A stretch of 64,000 nucleotides of DNA. Source: Thiohalocapsa sp. PB-PSB1 (GTDB taxonomy: Bacteria; Pseudomonadota; Gammaproteobacteria; Chromatiales; Chromatiaceae). Below the pieces are notes generated by a model. That model was not told where the DNA came from. It searched no databases and saw nothing but the letters and a program-made list of their open reading frames with translations. A program made the position numbers and the translations under genes. The DNA lies in assembly GCA_016745215.1 (NCBI GenBank), contig CP050890.1, positions 6,510,001-6,574,000 on the forward strand. Direction: 5' to 3'. The first letter of the stretch is position 1; each line of letters opens with the position of its first letter. Shown here piece by piece: positions 44,333-53,439 of the stretch.

Positions 44333-44986
44333 GTTTCCGCCTACCTCGATCATAACCTCATTGCGTCGCAAAAAACCCGGCGTGAATGGATCATTATAAT
44401 AGGCGTAGAGCGGCGGCCCCACTGCTTGCAGTTCTCTGGCCTGTATCCATTCTGTCAGCATCCGTTCCTGATCCATCATCAGCATATCTGTGGTTCTGCC
44501 ACTGAAGCGCACCGTTGCCATCCGTCGGGCCGGGATTTCCTGTAGACGGATATCATTGCCGGCCGGTGCCGGAAGATCGGCGAGTTGGAACTTGGAAGGC
44601 ATGATGAATCGCACTGCCCATTGGTCATCATCAGCTGGTGATTGGATGACAGGCGCCGTCATCGCGATGCGTTGGTTCGAAGCTGAAGTGGGCGCCTGCT
44701 GCAGCACCGGTGCTGTCATCGCGATTTTCTGCTCACCACCGCGTTCTTTGGCAAAGATATAGCGTGCCAATGGTTGAAACCCGGAGCTGAGGCCCTGTTG
44801 CCGGTCGCCCTTGGTTCGCACCTCAGCAACCACGAGGGCGGGATAGTCGCGGATCTCGAAGGCGCCGTCTTGCGCGATGAGGGTGTAGTCGGGCTGTTCC
44901 ACGTTTTGCACGACATAGACAAAGATCAACATACCGACGACGGCGAGTAGGCTGAGTATTGTCAAAACGATCAAAATCGATTTCAT
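44330..44986 (-). CDS. SOUL heme-binding family protein
   Basis: A protein of 218 aa with an N-terminal membrane anchor (ILIVLTILSLLAVVGMLIFV) and a SOUL domain. Typical segments are FEIRDYPALVVAEV, KIAMTAPVLQQAP, QRIAMTAPVIQ, FIMPSKFQLADLPAP and YNDPFTPGFLRRNEV. SOUL proteins bind heme or porphyrin in eukaryotes; bacterial roles are unclear. The stop codon comes from repeat copy D. Confidence 0.93.
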   Translation of the reverse strand: MKSILIVLTILSLLAVVGMLIFVYVVQNVEQPDYTLIAQDGAFEIRDYPALVVAEVRTKGDRQQGLSSGFQPLARYIFAKERGGEQKIAMTAPVLQQAPTSASNQRIAMTAPVIQSPADDDQWAVRFIMPSKFQLADLPAPAGNDIRLQEIPARRMATVRFSGRTTDMLMMDQERMLTEWIQARELQAVGPPLYAYYNDPFTPGFLRRNEVMIEVGGN

Positions 44987-45064
44987 CTGGTACCATCCAT
45001 TCGTTGACGCCTGCTAAAACGGTGCGGTTTTGGCGTCGTAATCGGTTATTCATACTATGCTCCT

Positions 45065-46165
45065 TCATTTCTCGGCATCACCTGGCGCGTCCGAAGGCTG
45101 ATTCGGGAATAGCCAGCCGCCGAGTAGAATCAACAAGACTCCAGCAAGGGATATCCAGTACCATCCCGGAAATCCTGTTGGCCCATAACGATAGACGGAA
45201 CCGGCGCTCATTAGAATGCCGTCGCCGTAGGGCAGTATCCAACTGATGCCGTAATGCAGCTGTTCCGGCGTTGTGTCAATCGGACTTGCGTAAGTCTGCG
45301 CGTGCACGCCGTCGGATTCTTCGCTTAGGGCGACGCGGTATAGACGCTTATCGCTGCCAATCCACAGCTCGGACAAATTCTGGTTTACATCCAGTTCAGA
45401 AGTTGTGGCTTGCTGTAACAATGCCAGGATGCGGCTCGTCTCCAGCCCGGTCTGCAACTGCTTCCAGGCTGCAAACGGTGCGGCCTGCCAATAGAGGCCC
45501 TGGTCCGTACCCGCCAGCAAACGGCCGGCGCTAGTCAACGCGAAACAGAATACGAGCGCATTATCCGGTAGCCCGATGCGATTGGGTCGGAATTTTGTTT
45601 CTGCACCGAGTTCTGACGCATCAAGCCTAGCGCTGTACACTCCTTCGCCAATGGTGCCGACATGAATGAAGTTGGCGTCGTCAATACTCTGACGTTCGAT
45701 TCTGTAGACATTAGTCCCCGGTAACGTCTGTTGCCAAGCCCCAGCCTGCTGCATCCAAAGTCCATCGCCAGTGCCGACCAGCAGACTATTGCCAATTGGG
45801 AGGATATCGCTGATACGCATCAAAAGAGGTGGCATACCGGGCGGGGCGTTAACCAGTCCGCCGCCAGTACCAATGCTCGCGCGTTGCGGCTCGCTGGCCA
45901 TCGCCATAGGCAATGCAGTGACAGGCTGACCATCAAGATCAATTCCGATACGGCCCCACTGACCTTCGTTCAGTTGCCAGAGTTCGCCGTCCTGGTTACC
46001 CACCAAGATCGAACCTGTTGTATCTGCTGCCAGTGCGGTAACATGACTCTGGCTCGGCAGATTCAGACGGCTCAGATGTTCGCCCCCGGGCAGCAGCGGT
46101 CCTGCGACGAGTAAAATCAGGCCGAATGCGACAACGGCTAATGCCGTCGTTTTCGATAGTTTCAT
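45065..46165 (-). CDS. Membrane-anchored beta-propeller-like protein of unknown function
   Basis: From the ATG at 46165, preceded by GAGGAAA, the product has 366 aa. It has an N-terminal helix (TTALAVVAFGLILLVAGPLL) and a second helix near the C-terminus (GWYWISLAGVLLILLGGWLF). Between them are repeats such as LLVGTGDGLWMQQAG, LLAGTDQGLYWQAAP and LWIGSDKRLYRVAL, resembling blades of sensor-type propellers. The large middle part is probably periplasmic. Function unknown; it lies 78 bases upstream of the SOUL gene on the same strand, so they may be co-transcribed. Confidence 0.7.
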   Translation of the reverse strand: MKLSKTTALAVVAFGLILLVAGPLLPGGEHLSRLNLPSQSHVTALAADTTGSILVGNQDGELWQLNEGQWGRIGIDLDGQPVTALPMAMASEPQRASIGTGGGLVNAPPGMPPLLMRISDILPIGNSLLVGTGDGLWMQQAGAWQQTLPGTNVYRIERQSIDDANFIHVGTIGEGVYSARLDASELGAETKFRPNRIGLPDNALVFCFALTSAGRLLAGTDQGLYWQAAPFAAWKQLQTGLETSRILALLQQATTSELDVNQNLSELWIGSDKRLYRVALSEESDGVHAQTYASPIDTTPEQLHYGISWILPYGDGILMSAGSVYRYGPTGFPGWYWISLAGVLLILLGGWLFPNQPSDAPGDAEK

Positions 46166-46488
46166 CATTTTCCTCAACATTGATCAATTGTGGATTGCGC
46201 GATTTCCATCCGCATTGCAGATCCCACGGACGTTCAGCTCATCGCGGTTTTTCCTGCATCACCCAAGCCTGTCAGCGCCCGTATCCACCGAGGTTTGCTT
46301 GCTATGGCAAAGCAAATAGCCGGTGTCGCTGATCTGCACATGTTGTGATGCAATGCGAGTCGGTCTAGGTAATGGCAGCATTCGCATACTGATGGTCAGC
46401 ATGTATCGTTCTTTCCTACCCAAGGCAAGTCGACTTGGCTCTGGTAGAATCCGCAATTCTTTCTCAGCGTGATTGAACAAGCACTACC
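46166..46488. other. Divergent intergenic region before gltX
   Basis: This 323-base gap must hold promoters for the propeller-like gene and for gltX. A TAGAAT box at about 46443-46448 could serve gltX, but I see no good -35 partner. No other gene or repeat is evident. Confidence 0.45.
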
Positions 46489-47904
46489 ATGACCGTTCGC
46501 ACCCGCTTCGCCCCATCGCCCACCGGCTACCTACATGTCGGTGGAGCACGCACAGCGCTTTTCTCCTATCTCTTCGCTCGCAGACATGGTGGGCAATTTG
46601 TATTGCGCATTGAGGACACAGACCTAGAGCGATCTACCGCGGAGTCTGTCAATGCCATCATGGAGGGCATGACTTGGCTCGGACTCGAGTATGACGAGGG
46701 ACCATTTTTCCAGACTGAACGTTTTGCTCGCTACCATCGAGTCATTGACGAGTTGCTGGACAAGGGGTTGGCTTACCGCTGCGATTGCTCGAAGGAACGT
46801 CTCGATCGACTGCGCGACACGCAAATGGCGGCCAAGGTCAAGCCCCGCTATGATGGTCATTGTCGCGCTCGCGAAATCGATCCGCACCAGCCGCATGTGG
46901 TTCGCTTTAAAAATCCGGCCGATGGCGCTGTAGTGGTAGACGATATGATTCGCGGACGTATGGCTTTTGCAAATGCAGAACTCGATGATCTGATCATCCG
47001 CCGCAGTGATGGTTCGCCGACCTATAATCTGACCGTTGTCGTGGATGACTCGGATATGGCCATCACGCACGTCATCCGCGGTGACGACCACGTCAACAAC
47101 ACGCCGCGGCAACTGAACATTCTGCAAGCCATAGGCAAGCCGGCACCGCGCTACGCCCACGTGCCGATGATCCTCGGCGATGATGGTGCTCGTCTATCCA
47201 AGCGCCACGGTGCCGTCAGCGTCGTTTCCTACCGGGATCAGGGCTATCTTCCAGAAGCGTTGCTGAATTATCTGGTGCGACTCGGCTGGTCGCATGGAGA
47301 CCAGGAGATCTTCTCGCTGGATGATATGATCGAACTGTTCGATATTGCCGAAGTCAACAAAGCACCCTCGGCCTTTAATCGTGACAAACTGGACTGGCTG
47401 AATCAGCACTATATACAACAAGGTGATCCAAAACACATCGCTCACCTATTGAGCCCGCACATGGGCCACATCGGCATTGATCCAACGCATGGACCGGAGC
47501 TCGTGGATGTGGTCAGAGCACAGGGTGCGCGGGCCAAGACCCTGATCGATTTAGCCGAAATCAGCGCCTTTTGTTACCGTGATTTCGACGCCTATGACGA
47601 TGTTGCCGCTAAGAAGCATTTGCGTCCGGTGGCGCAGGAGCCTTTGGCACGGATGCGCGCCGAACTCGAGCTACTCTCCTTCGAAGACTGGCAGCCGGAG
47701 ATGTTGCATCATCTCGTTGAGCGGGTTGCAGCTGAATTGGAATTAAACATGGGCAAGGTTGCACAACCGTTGCGAGTCGCGGTGGTTGGGCGAGCGGCAT
47801 CGCCAGGTATCGATATCACATTAAAATTAGTGGGTAAAGATGCGACTCTACGCCGAATCGATAAAGCGCTGGCCTTTATCGATGCGCGCAGTAAGCAGGC
47901 ATGA
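46489..47904 (+). CDS. gltX: Glutamyl-tRNA synthetase
   Basis: Class I aminoacyl-tRNA synthetase of 471 aa, the E. coli length. The HIGH-type motif occurs in FAPSPTGYLHVGGARTALFS, the KMSKS-type motif in GARLSKRHGAVSV, and the zinc-binding CDCSKERLDRL with a later YDGHC is present. The gene overlaps the MoxR ATPase gene by ATGA, an unusual pairing that ties it to the Bat operon. Confidence 0.98.
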   Translation: MTVRTRFAPSPTGYLHVGGARTALFSYLFARRHGGQFVLRIEDTDLERSTAESVNAIMEGMTWLGLEYDEGPFFQTERFARYHRVIDELLDKGLAYRCDCSKERLDRLRDTQMAAKVKPRYDGHCRAREIDPHQPHVVRFKNPADGAVVVDDMIRGRMAFANAELDDLIIRRSDGSPTYNLTVVVDDSDMAITHVIRGDDHVNNTPRQLNILQAIGKPAPRYAHVPMILGDDGARLSKRHGAVSVVSYRDQGYLPEALLNYLVRLGWSHGDQEIFSLDDMIELFDIAEVNKAPSAFNRDKLDWLNQHYIQQGDPKHIAHLLSPHMGHIGIDPTHGPELVDVVRAQGARAKTLIDLAEISAFCYRDFDAYDDVAAKKHLRPVAQEPLARMRAELELLSFEDWQPEMLHHLVERVAAELELNMGKVAQPLRVAVVGRAASPGIDITLKLVGKDATLRRIDKALAFIDARSKQA

Positions 47905-48950
47905 ACTTCGCGTCTGCCCAATTACCGCAAGCTCGCAGTTCAATGCTCGAACAACCTGTCTCCATGCATGGCGGCGATGCCGCCGCCGATTCGGTGCAAG
48001 CCGAGTTCGATGCACTCGGAGGCCAGATTGGTCAGCAGATCTTGGGGCAGCAAGTGCTCGTGCAGCGATTACTGATTACGCTGCTCGCTGATGGCCATCT
48101 GCTGGTCGAGGGTGCACCAGGAGTTGCCAAGACCAGCGCGGTTAAAGCCTTGGCCGCGGGGTTGGAAGCCGATTTCCATCGCATACAATTCACGCCAGAC
48201 CTGTTGCCCTCGGATCTAACCGGCACCGAGATCTATCGCCCGGATGACGGTAATTTTCGCTTCGATCCTGGGCCGATTTTTCATAACCTGCTGCTAGCCG
48301 ACGAGGTCAATCGGGCGCCCGCCAAAGTGCAGTCCGCAATGCTGGAGGCCATGGGCGAACGACAGGTGACGGTAGGGCGTTCGACCTTCGCCCTGCCGCA
48401 GCTGTTCCTGGTCATGGCAACCCAGAATCCGATCGAGCAAGAAGGCACCTACCCGCTGCCGGAGGCACAGCTTGATCGATTCCTGATGCATGTGCGCGTT
48501 GCTTACCCGGAGTTTGATACCGAAAAGGCCATCCTTGCCCTGAACCGCGGTGAGGCGCTATCGGATGTTGCCACGGTGTCTGTGCGGCGCGTTACCCAGG
48601 CGCAGGTGTTCGAAGCCCGTCAACAGGTGCTACGTCTCTACATGGCCCCCGATCTGGAGGACTATATCGTGCATCTGGTATTGGCAACCCGCGAGCCAGG
48701 TCGCTATAGCGCGCATCTGGAGAGCTGGTTGCGCTTCGGCGCCAGTCCACGTGCAACGCTTGCCATCGATCGCTGTGCCCGCGCCCACGCCTGGTTAGCT
48801 GGTCGGGATTTTGTGACGCCTGAAGATGTGCAAACGGTTGCCCCGGACTGTCTTCGCCATCGGTTGTTGCTCGATTATGAGGCCGAGGCCGATGGCCGCA
48901 CCGTCGACGGTTTTATCGAGGCGCTGTTGAGTCGCGTACCGGTCCCCTGA
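47901..48950 (+). CDS. MoxR-family AAA ATPase
   Basis: A chaperone-like ATPase of 349 aa. Walker A (LLVEGAPGVAKTSAVKALA), Walker B (NLLLADEVNRAPAKVQSAML), sensor region MATQNPIEQEGTYPLPEAQL and an arginine-rich C-terminal lid are present. MoxR proteins work with the VWA proteins encoded next to them, probably in folding or activating envelope proteins. The ATG at 47901 overlaps the gltX stop; an internal ATG at 47943 is also possible. Confidence 0.95.
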   Translation: MNFASAQLPQARSSMLEQPVSMHGGDAAADSVQAEFDALGGQIGQQILGQQVLVQRLLITLLADGHLLVEGAPGVAKTSAVKALAAGLEADFHRIQFTPDLLPSDLTGTEIYRPDDGNFRFDPGPIFHNLLLADEVNRAPAKVQSAMLEAMGERQVTVGRSTFALPQLFLVMATQNPIEQEGTYPLPEAQLDRFLMHVRVAYPEFDTEKAILALNRGEALSDVATVSVRRVTQAQVFEARQQVLRLYMAPDLEDYIVHLVLATREPGRYSAHLESWLRFGASPRATLAIDRCARAHAWLAGRDFVTPEDVQTVAPDCLRHRLLLDYEAEADGRTVDGFIEALLSRVPVP

Positions 48951-48985
48951 CGCATAGACAGCTGCATTGATACTGCACAAGTATT

Positions 48986-49015
48986 CATCGGCACCGGCAT
49001 CGGCATCGGCATCGC
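48986..49015 (+). repeat. Hexanucleotide repeat in the moxR-DUF58 gap
   Basis: Five units of the form CATCGG, one reading CACCGG and the last CATCGC, stand in tandem in the 152-base gap. Confidence 0.75.
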
Positions 49016-49102
49016 TGAGCCAACATCAGCTCCAGCCGCGCACAACATGCCCGATGGCATCCGACCACTGAAGATCTGCCATGCTTTGAGAACCCTTAGC
49101 CT

Positions 49103-50032
49103 ATGGAAAACGCAAACAAGGGCATGATCGTTTCGCTGGCGAGCCTGGTTGCCGCCCGCGGCGAGGCCCGTCGGCTTGGTCTTGGCTCTGGTGGCCGGAT
49201 ACTTTCGACGCGAATGGGTAGTCATCTGAGTCCATTTCGTGGTCCTGGTGCCGAACACGACGAATCTCGCATTTATGTTCCAGGCGATGATCCGCGTCAC
49301 ATGGATTGGCGTGTCACGGCGCGCACGGCACGTGCGCATGTCAAGGTCTATCGTGATGAGCGCGAACGTCCGCTGTGGTTGATTGTCGATCAGGGCCTCA
49401 GCATGCGCTTCGGTACTCGCGTGGCGTTCAAGTCGGTGATAGCCGCACGCGCCTGCGCCCTACTTGGTTGGGCCGGGGTCGAGCATGGTGATCGAGTCGG
49501 AGGTCTTGTCTTCGACGAGCAATCCCGCAACGAGCAAATACCAGCGACTCGCCAACGCGGACTGCTGCCTTTGTTGCGCGCATTGACACCCATCCAACGG
49601 CGTGGGCGCCAGCCCGGTTGCACCTCGATAGCGGAAGCCGCCATGCTGTTACATCGGCAGATTCGACCCGGTAGCCTGGTTTTCATCATCAGCGACTTTA
49701 ATGCAACTACGATGGAAAATACCGCTTGGCTGACTCGACTATGCTCGCACAGCGAGGTTGTTCTGGTGTCCGTGCACGACCCAATCGAGGAGCATGCTCC
49801 GCCGCCGGGTCGCTATCCGGTCATCCAAGACCAGGGTGGCCACTACTTATTGGATTCTCGAGATGCCAGCCGTCGTGCCCGATACGAAAGTTGCTTCCAG
49901 AATCGGCTTGCGCTGTTAGAGCATCTGGCATATCGCTACGCCGCCCATCTGCTGATCCTGCGCACCGACTGGCCAGTAGGCTCGGCCCTTGCTCGTGGGC
50001 TGGGACAACGTACGGGAAAAACTCGCCAATGA
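49103..50032 (+). CDS. DUF58 domain protein of the Bat operon
   Basis: A protein of 309 aa with the DUF58 core: GSHLSPFRGPGAEHDESRIY, VPGDDPRHMDWRVTARTARA and VKVYRDERERPLWLIVDQG. The C-terminal part is VWA-like (LVFIISDFNATTMENTAWL). DUF58 proteins accompany MoxR ATPases in most such operons; the molecular role is unknown. No transmembrane helix is evident. Its stop overlaps the next gene's ATG. Confidence 0.92.
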   Translation: MENANKGMIVSLASLVAARGEARRLGLGSGGRILSTRMGSHLSPFRGPGAEHDESRIYVPGDDPRHMDWRVTARTARAHVKVYRDERERPLWLIVDQGLSMRFGTRVAFKSVIAARACALLGWAGVEHGDRVGGLVFDEQSRNEQIPATRQRGLLPLLRALTPIQRRGRQPGCTSIAEAAMLLHRQIRPGSLVFIISDFNATTMENTAWLTRLCSHSEVVLVSVHDPIEEHAPPPGRYPVIQDQGGHYLLDSRDASRRARYESCFQNRLALLEHLAYRYAAHLLILRTDWPVGSALARGLGQRTGKTRQ

Positions 50033-50535
50033 TTGACAACCCACTCGTAGGACTGCGTGACTATCATCTGCCGCAGTCGGCTTCCTGGTGGCCGCCTGCC
50101 CCAGGCTGGTGGTTGCTTGCGGCACTCCTGCTGACATTAATCGCATTGCTGCCATTGTGGCGACGACAACGTCGCCGACGCCGACAGGCTTCGGCTCTGG
50201 CTACCCGCGAGCTTGCCGCATTGCGCGCAGCTTGGCAGGCCGATGCTGATGCTGGCGCGCTGTTGCGCGGGCTGTCGCAGCTTGTGCGGAGGTTTGTGTT
50301 GGTTCGCTTTCCAACAGACAGGGCCGCCGGTCTCGTCGGTGATGCCTGGCTCGCCTATCTGGCCAGCAAGAGTGCCGAGACGGCCTTTATCGATGGCATT
50401 GGCCGTGCACTTGCCGAAGCACCTTACCGTCCAATGGGTTCTGTAGCTGTTGATGTCGATCTGGCCGCACTCGCCGATCTGGTGGAACGGCTGATCACCC
50501 GGAACGCCGGTGAGGCAGTGGAGCGCGGTTCTTGA
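50029..50535 (+). CDS. DUF4381-like membrane protein
   Basis: A protein of 168 aa with one transmembrane helix (WWLLAALLLTLIALLPLW) after a short N-terminus (LRDYHLPQSASWWPPAPGW), then a basic cluster (RRQRRRRRQ) and a helical cytoplasmic domain. This layout and position between DUF58 and VWA genes match DUF4381. It overlaps both neighbours by 4 bases. Confidence 0.85.
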   Translation: MIDNPLVGLRDYHLPQSASWWPPAPGWWLLAALLLTLIALLPLWRRQRRRRRQASALATRELAALRAAWQADADAGALLRGLSQLVRRFVLVRFPTDRAAGLVGDAWLAYLASKSAETAFIDGIGRALAEAPYRPMGSVAVDVDLAALADLVERLITRNAGEAVERGS

Positions 50536-51569
50536 TCACGCTCGCCTGGCCTTGGTTGCTGCTGGCCTTGCCGCTGCCTTTGCTGCCGCGATGGCTGCTG
50601 CCGCCAGCGTATTTCCAAAGTGGGCGCGCGCTCCGCCCACCTCGGCAAACGGCCTTGGCAGGAGCCTTGGCGGAGTTGGCTTGCGAGTCCGGGCGCACAA
50701 CCCACTGGAAGCGTCTTGCAGGCGTATCGATCTGGCTATTCTTGCTGGTGGCCGCGGCGCGGCCGCAGTGGCTGGGAGAACCGGTTGCGCTTCCGGTCGC
50801 TGGCCGCGACCTGATGCTGGCGGTGGACATCTCTGGCAGCATGGAGCAATCCGATTACACCCTCGCCGATCGGCCTGCCACCAGATTATCCGTTGTCAAG
50901 GCAGCAGCCAGCCGTTTTATTGCCCGTCGCAATCAGGATCGGATCGGGCTGATCCTGTTCGGAACCAGACCCTATGTGCAAACGCCGCTGACCTATGACC
51001 ATGAGACCGTGGCACAGATGCTCTCGGAGTCCGTTGTTGGCCTGGCCGGGCGCGATACCGCAATCGGCGATGCAATTGGACTTGGCATCAAGCGCTTGCG
51101 CGAGCAGCCCTTCGACAATCGCATCTTGGTGCTGTTGACAGACGGCGCCAACAGTGCGGGCACCCTCAATCCAGCGCAGGCAGCGGCGCTGGCAGCCGAA
51201 TCTGGCGTCCGCATCTATGCAATTGGCCTGGGCGGGCCGATCGGCAGCGAGGGTGCCGGCGGCTTTCGGCTCGAACGCGCTGCCGACGATCTTGATCTGA
51301 ACAGCCTGCGTACCATCGCCATGACCACCGGCGGTCACGCCTTCCATGCCACCGATGCCCAGGAGCTTGCCCAGGTGTATGCGCAACTCGATCGACTGGA
51401 ACCCACAATCCGCGACCATCGCATCTACCGACCGGCAGTCGAACTCTATCCATTTCCGTTGGCTGCCGCGCTGTTATTGAGTATGGCGCTGGCTGTTCTG
51501 CTCGGATCAAGGCAAGGCACTGGCTCGCACCCGAACAAACCCAACGAGGGGCTCAGGCATGCTGGCTGA
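50532..51569 (+). CDS. BatA-like VWA domain protein
   Basis: A 345-aa membrane protein starting at a TTG that overlaps the preceding stop (TTGA). Two N-terminal hydrophobic segments and one C-terminal helix flank a von Willebrand A domain. The metal-binding MIDAS is intact, with DISGSM at the start of the domain, a Thr near LTYDHETVAQ and LLTDGANSAG later. VWA domains of this type bind partner proteins through a divalent ion. It overlaps the next gene by 11 bases. Confidence 0.92.
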   Translation: MITLAWPWLLLALPLPLLPRWLLPPAYFQSGRALRPPRQTALAGALAELACESGRTTHWKRLAGVSIWLFLLVAAARPQWLGEPVALPVAGRDLMLAVDISGSMEQSDYTLADRPATRLSVVKAAASRFIARRNQDRIGLILFGTRPYVQTPLTYDHETVAQMLSESVVGLAGRDTAIGDAIGLGIKRLREQPFDNRILVLLTDGANSAGTLNPAQAAALAAESGVRIYAIGLGGPIGSEGAGGFRLERAADDLDLNSLRTIAMTTGGHAFHATDAQELAQVYAQLDRLEPTIRDHRIYRPAVELYPFPLAAALLLSMALAVLLGSRQGTGSHPNKPNEGLRHAG

Positions 51570-53439
51570 ACTGTCGTTGTTTCGGCCATATTGGCTATTG
51601 GCGCTGTTGCCGCTGCTGGTGCTCTGGGTTTGGCTTGCACGGCGTGCTCTGCGAGCGCGCCGCTGGGAGGATCTGATCGATCCGCATTTACGCGATGCAG
51701 TACTCAGTGCAGATGGAGAGCGGGGGCTGTGGACACCATTGATCCTGTTCGCTGTTGGCTCGCTGCTGGTGCTTGCTGCATTGTCAGGGCCAGTCTGGCA
51801 GCGGCAGTCGCGGCCAATCTATCGTATAGAGCAACCGCGGGTACTGGTCATGGACTTGTCGCCGGATATGAACCCTGGCAATCAACCTGTGACAGGTTTA
51901 CAGCGCGCGCGTTTTGAGGTTTTGGATCTGCTGCGCTTTGCCGACGAAGGACAAATCGCATTGATCGGGTATGGTTCCGAACCCTTCGTGATTGCACCGC
52001 TGACGACTGACGCCGCGACCATCATTGAGCAGGTGCCTGCCTTGGCGCCGGATTTGCTTCCGATGTCCGGGCTCGCACGAGTCGACTTGGCGTTGGATAT
52101 GGCCGCATCCTTGATGCGTCGCAGCGGCGCCGTAGAGGGAGATGTGATTCTGGTCGCCGGCGCTCTACCTTGGCCTGAGCGGGCGCTCGAGGCAGCCGCC
52201 AGGCTGCGCGCGGCCGGGCATCGATTGTCCGTGTTAGCGGTTGCCGATGTGCCTGCTTTTGAGCCCTTGGTCCGCGCTGGTGGCGGGCTGCTGTTGCAGG
52301 CACGTGTAGATGCTCTCGATACCGAGCGACTGCTGGCCTTGGCGAACAACCAACACCTGACGCCGGTAAACGATAGAATGACCAACAACGCCGAGTGGCG
52401 CGATCAGGGCTACTGGCTGCTCCTGTTGGCATTGCCGTTGGCCGCGCTTGCCTTTCGCCGGGGTTGGCTCGGTCTGCTGCCCATTGTGCTGCTGCTGCCG
52501 CCAGCTCCGGTTTGTGCTCTATCCTGGCAGGATCTATGGCTGCGCCCGGAACAGCAAGCGCTGCGCGACCTGGAAGGTAATGCTGCAGCTGCGATCAATG
52601 ATCGCTTTAGCGACCCGGATTGGCGTGCCGCGGCCCATTATCGCGCCGGGCGTTATCAGCAGGCTTTGCAGAGCTTGTCTGGGCTGTCCGGCGCCGAGGC
52701 GCACTACAACCGCGGTAACACCCTGGCACAGCTGCGCCGCTTCGCCGCCGCCATTGCCGAATATGATGCAGCCTTGTCGAGCGACCCGAATCATCAGGAC
52801 GCACGGCACAATCGAGATCTACTGATGCGCTACCTAGGATTGCCCTCCGATTCCGCCATTGCCGATACATCCCGTCCAGCATCGCAGACCTCGACCTTGG
52901 GTTCGAACAGGGCTGAGATGACTGGTGATGCAGAGTTGGCAGGCCAGATGGATCGATCCGGCACACCCCAAGAGGTAAAGCGCTCAGATCCTTCGACATC
53001 CCCGCAACCGCAAATGCAGACCAAGCGCAGCAAGGTCGACACGCCTCCCGACTCCGGGACGGCAGCCGCGATCACGCAAATGCCGGTCGCCTCGAACCTG
53101 GAAGAACAACCCGGTTTGCCGTCCCGGATGGCCGCGAATCGCAAAGCCGATCAGACGCTGAGCAGCGGCGGAAATGGAGCATCATCCCAACTCGACCATC
53201 CAGCCGATGATGCCGCGGATCGCATGCCCGCGGGCAATGCAGCAGGCGCCATTTCAGGCCCAGCGGATAGCATGCAGACTCGCAATATCCCCTCGGCTGC
53301 CGGATCGGATGCGGCAGATGCGCGGCTTGCGTACGATGCGGTCGACTATCTGTTGCGCCAAGTACCGGATGATCCGGCCGGGTTATTGCGCGCCCGTCTG
53401 TTGCTGCAATACCTAAGGCGCCATGGACAACTACAGTGA
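51559..53439 (+). CDS. BatB/BatC-like VWA and TPR fusion protein
   Basis: A 626-aa protein with an N-terminal membrane segment pair and a VWA domain (residues about 90-270). Two further helices follow (near 285-325), then a TPR region (EAHYNRGNTLAQLRRFAAAI, ALSSDPNHQDARHNRDLLMR) and a long Ser/Pro/Gln-rich tail. The MIDAS motif reads DLSPDMN, so the third Ser of DxSxS is replaced by Asp. Fusion of BatB- and BatC-like parts is known in gammaproteobacteria. It overlaps the BatD-like gene by 17 bases. Confidence 0.9.
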   Translation: MLAELSLFRPYWLLALLPLLVLWVWLARRALRARRWEDLIDPHLRDAVLSADGERGLWTPLILFAVGSLLVLAALSGPVWQRQSRPIYRIEQPRVLVMDLSPDMNPGNQPVTGLQRARFEVLDLLRFADEGQIALIGYGSEPFVIAPLTTDAATIIEQVPALAPDLLPMSGLARVDLALDMAASLMRRSGAVEGDVILVAGALPWPERALEAAARLRAAGHRLSVLAVADVPAFEPLVRAGGGLLLQARVDALDTERLLALANNQHLTPVNDRMTNNAEWRDQGYWLLLLALPLAALAFRRGWLGLLPIVLLLPPAPVCALSWQDLWLRPEQQALRDLEGNAAAAINDRFSDPDWRAAAHYRAGRYQQALQSLSGLSGAEAHYNRGNTLAQLRRFAAAIAEYDAALSSDPNHQDARHNRDLLMRYLGLPSDSAIADTSRPASQTSTLGSNRAEMTGDAELAGQMDRSGTPQEVKRSDPSTSPQPQMQTKRSKVDTPPDSGTAAAITQMPVASNLEEQPGLPSRMAANRKADQTLSSGGNGASSQLDHPADDAADRMPAGNAAGAISGPADSMQTRNIPSAAGSDAADARLAYDAVDYLLRQVPDDPAGLLRARLLLQYLRRHGQLQ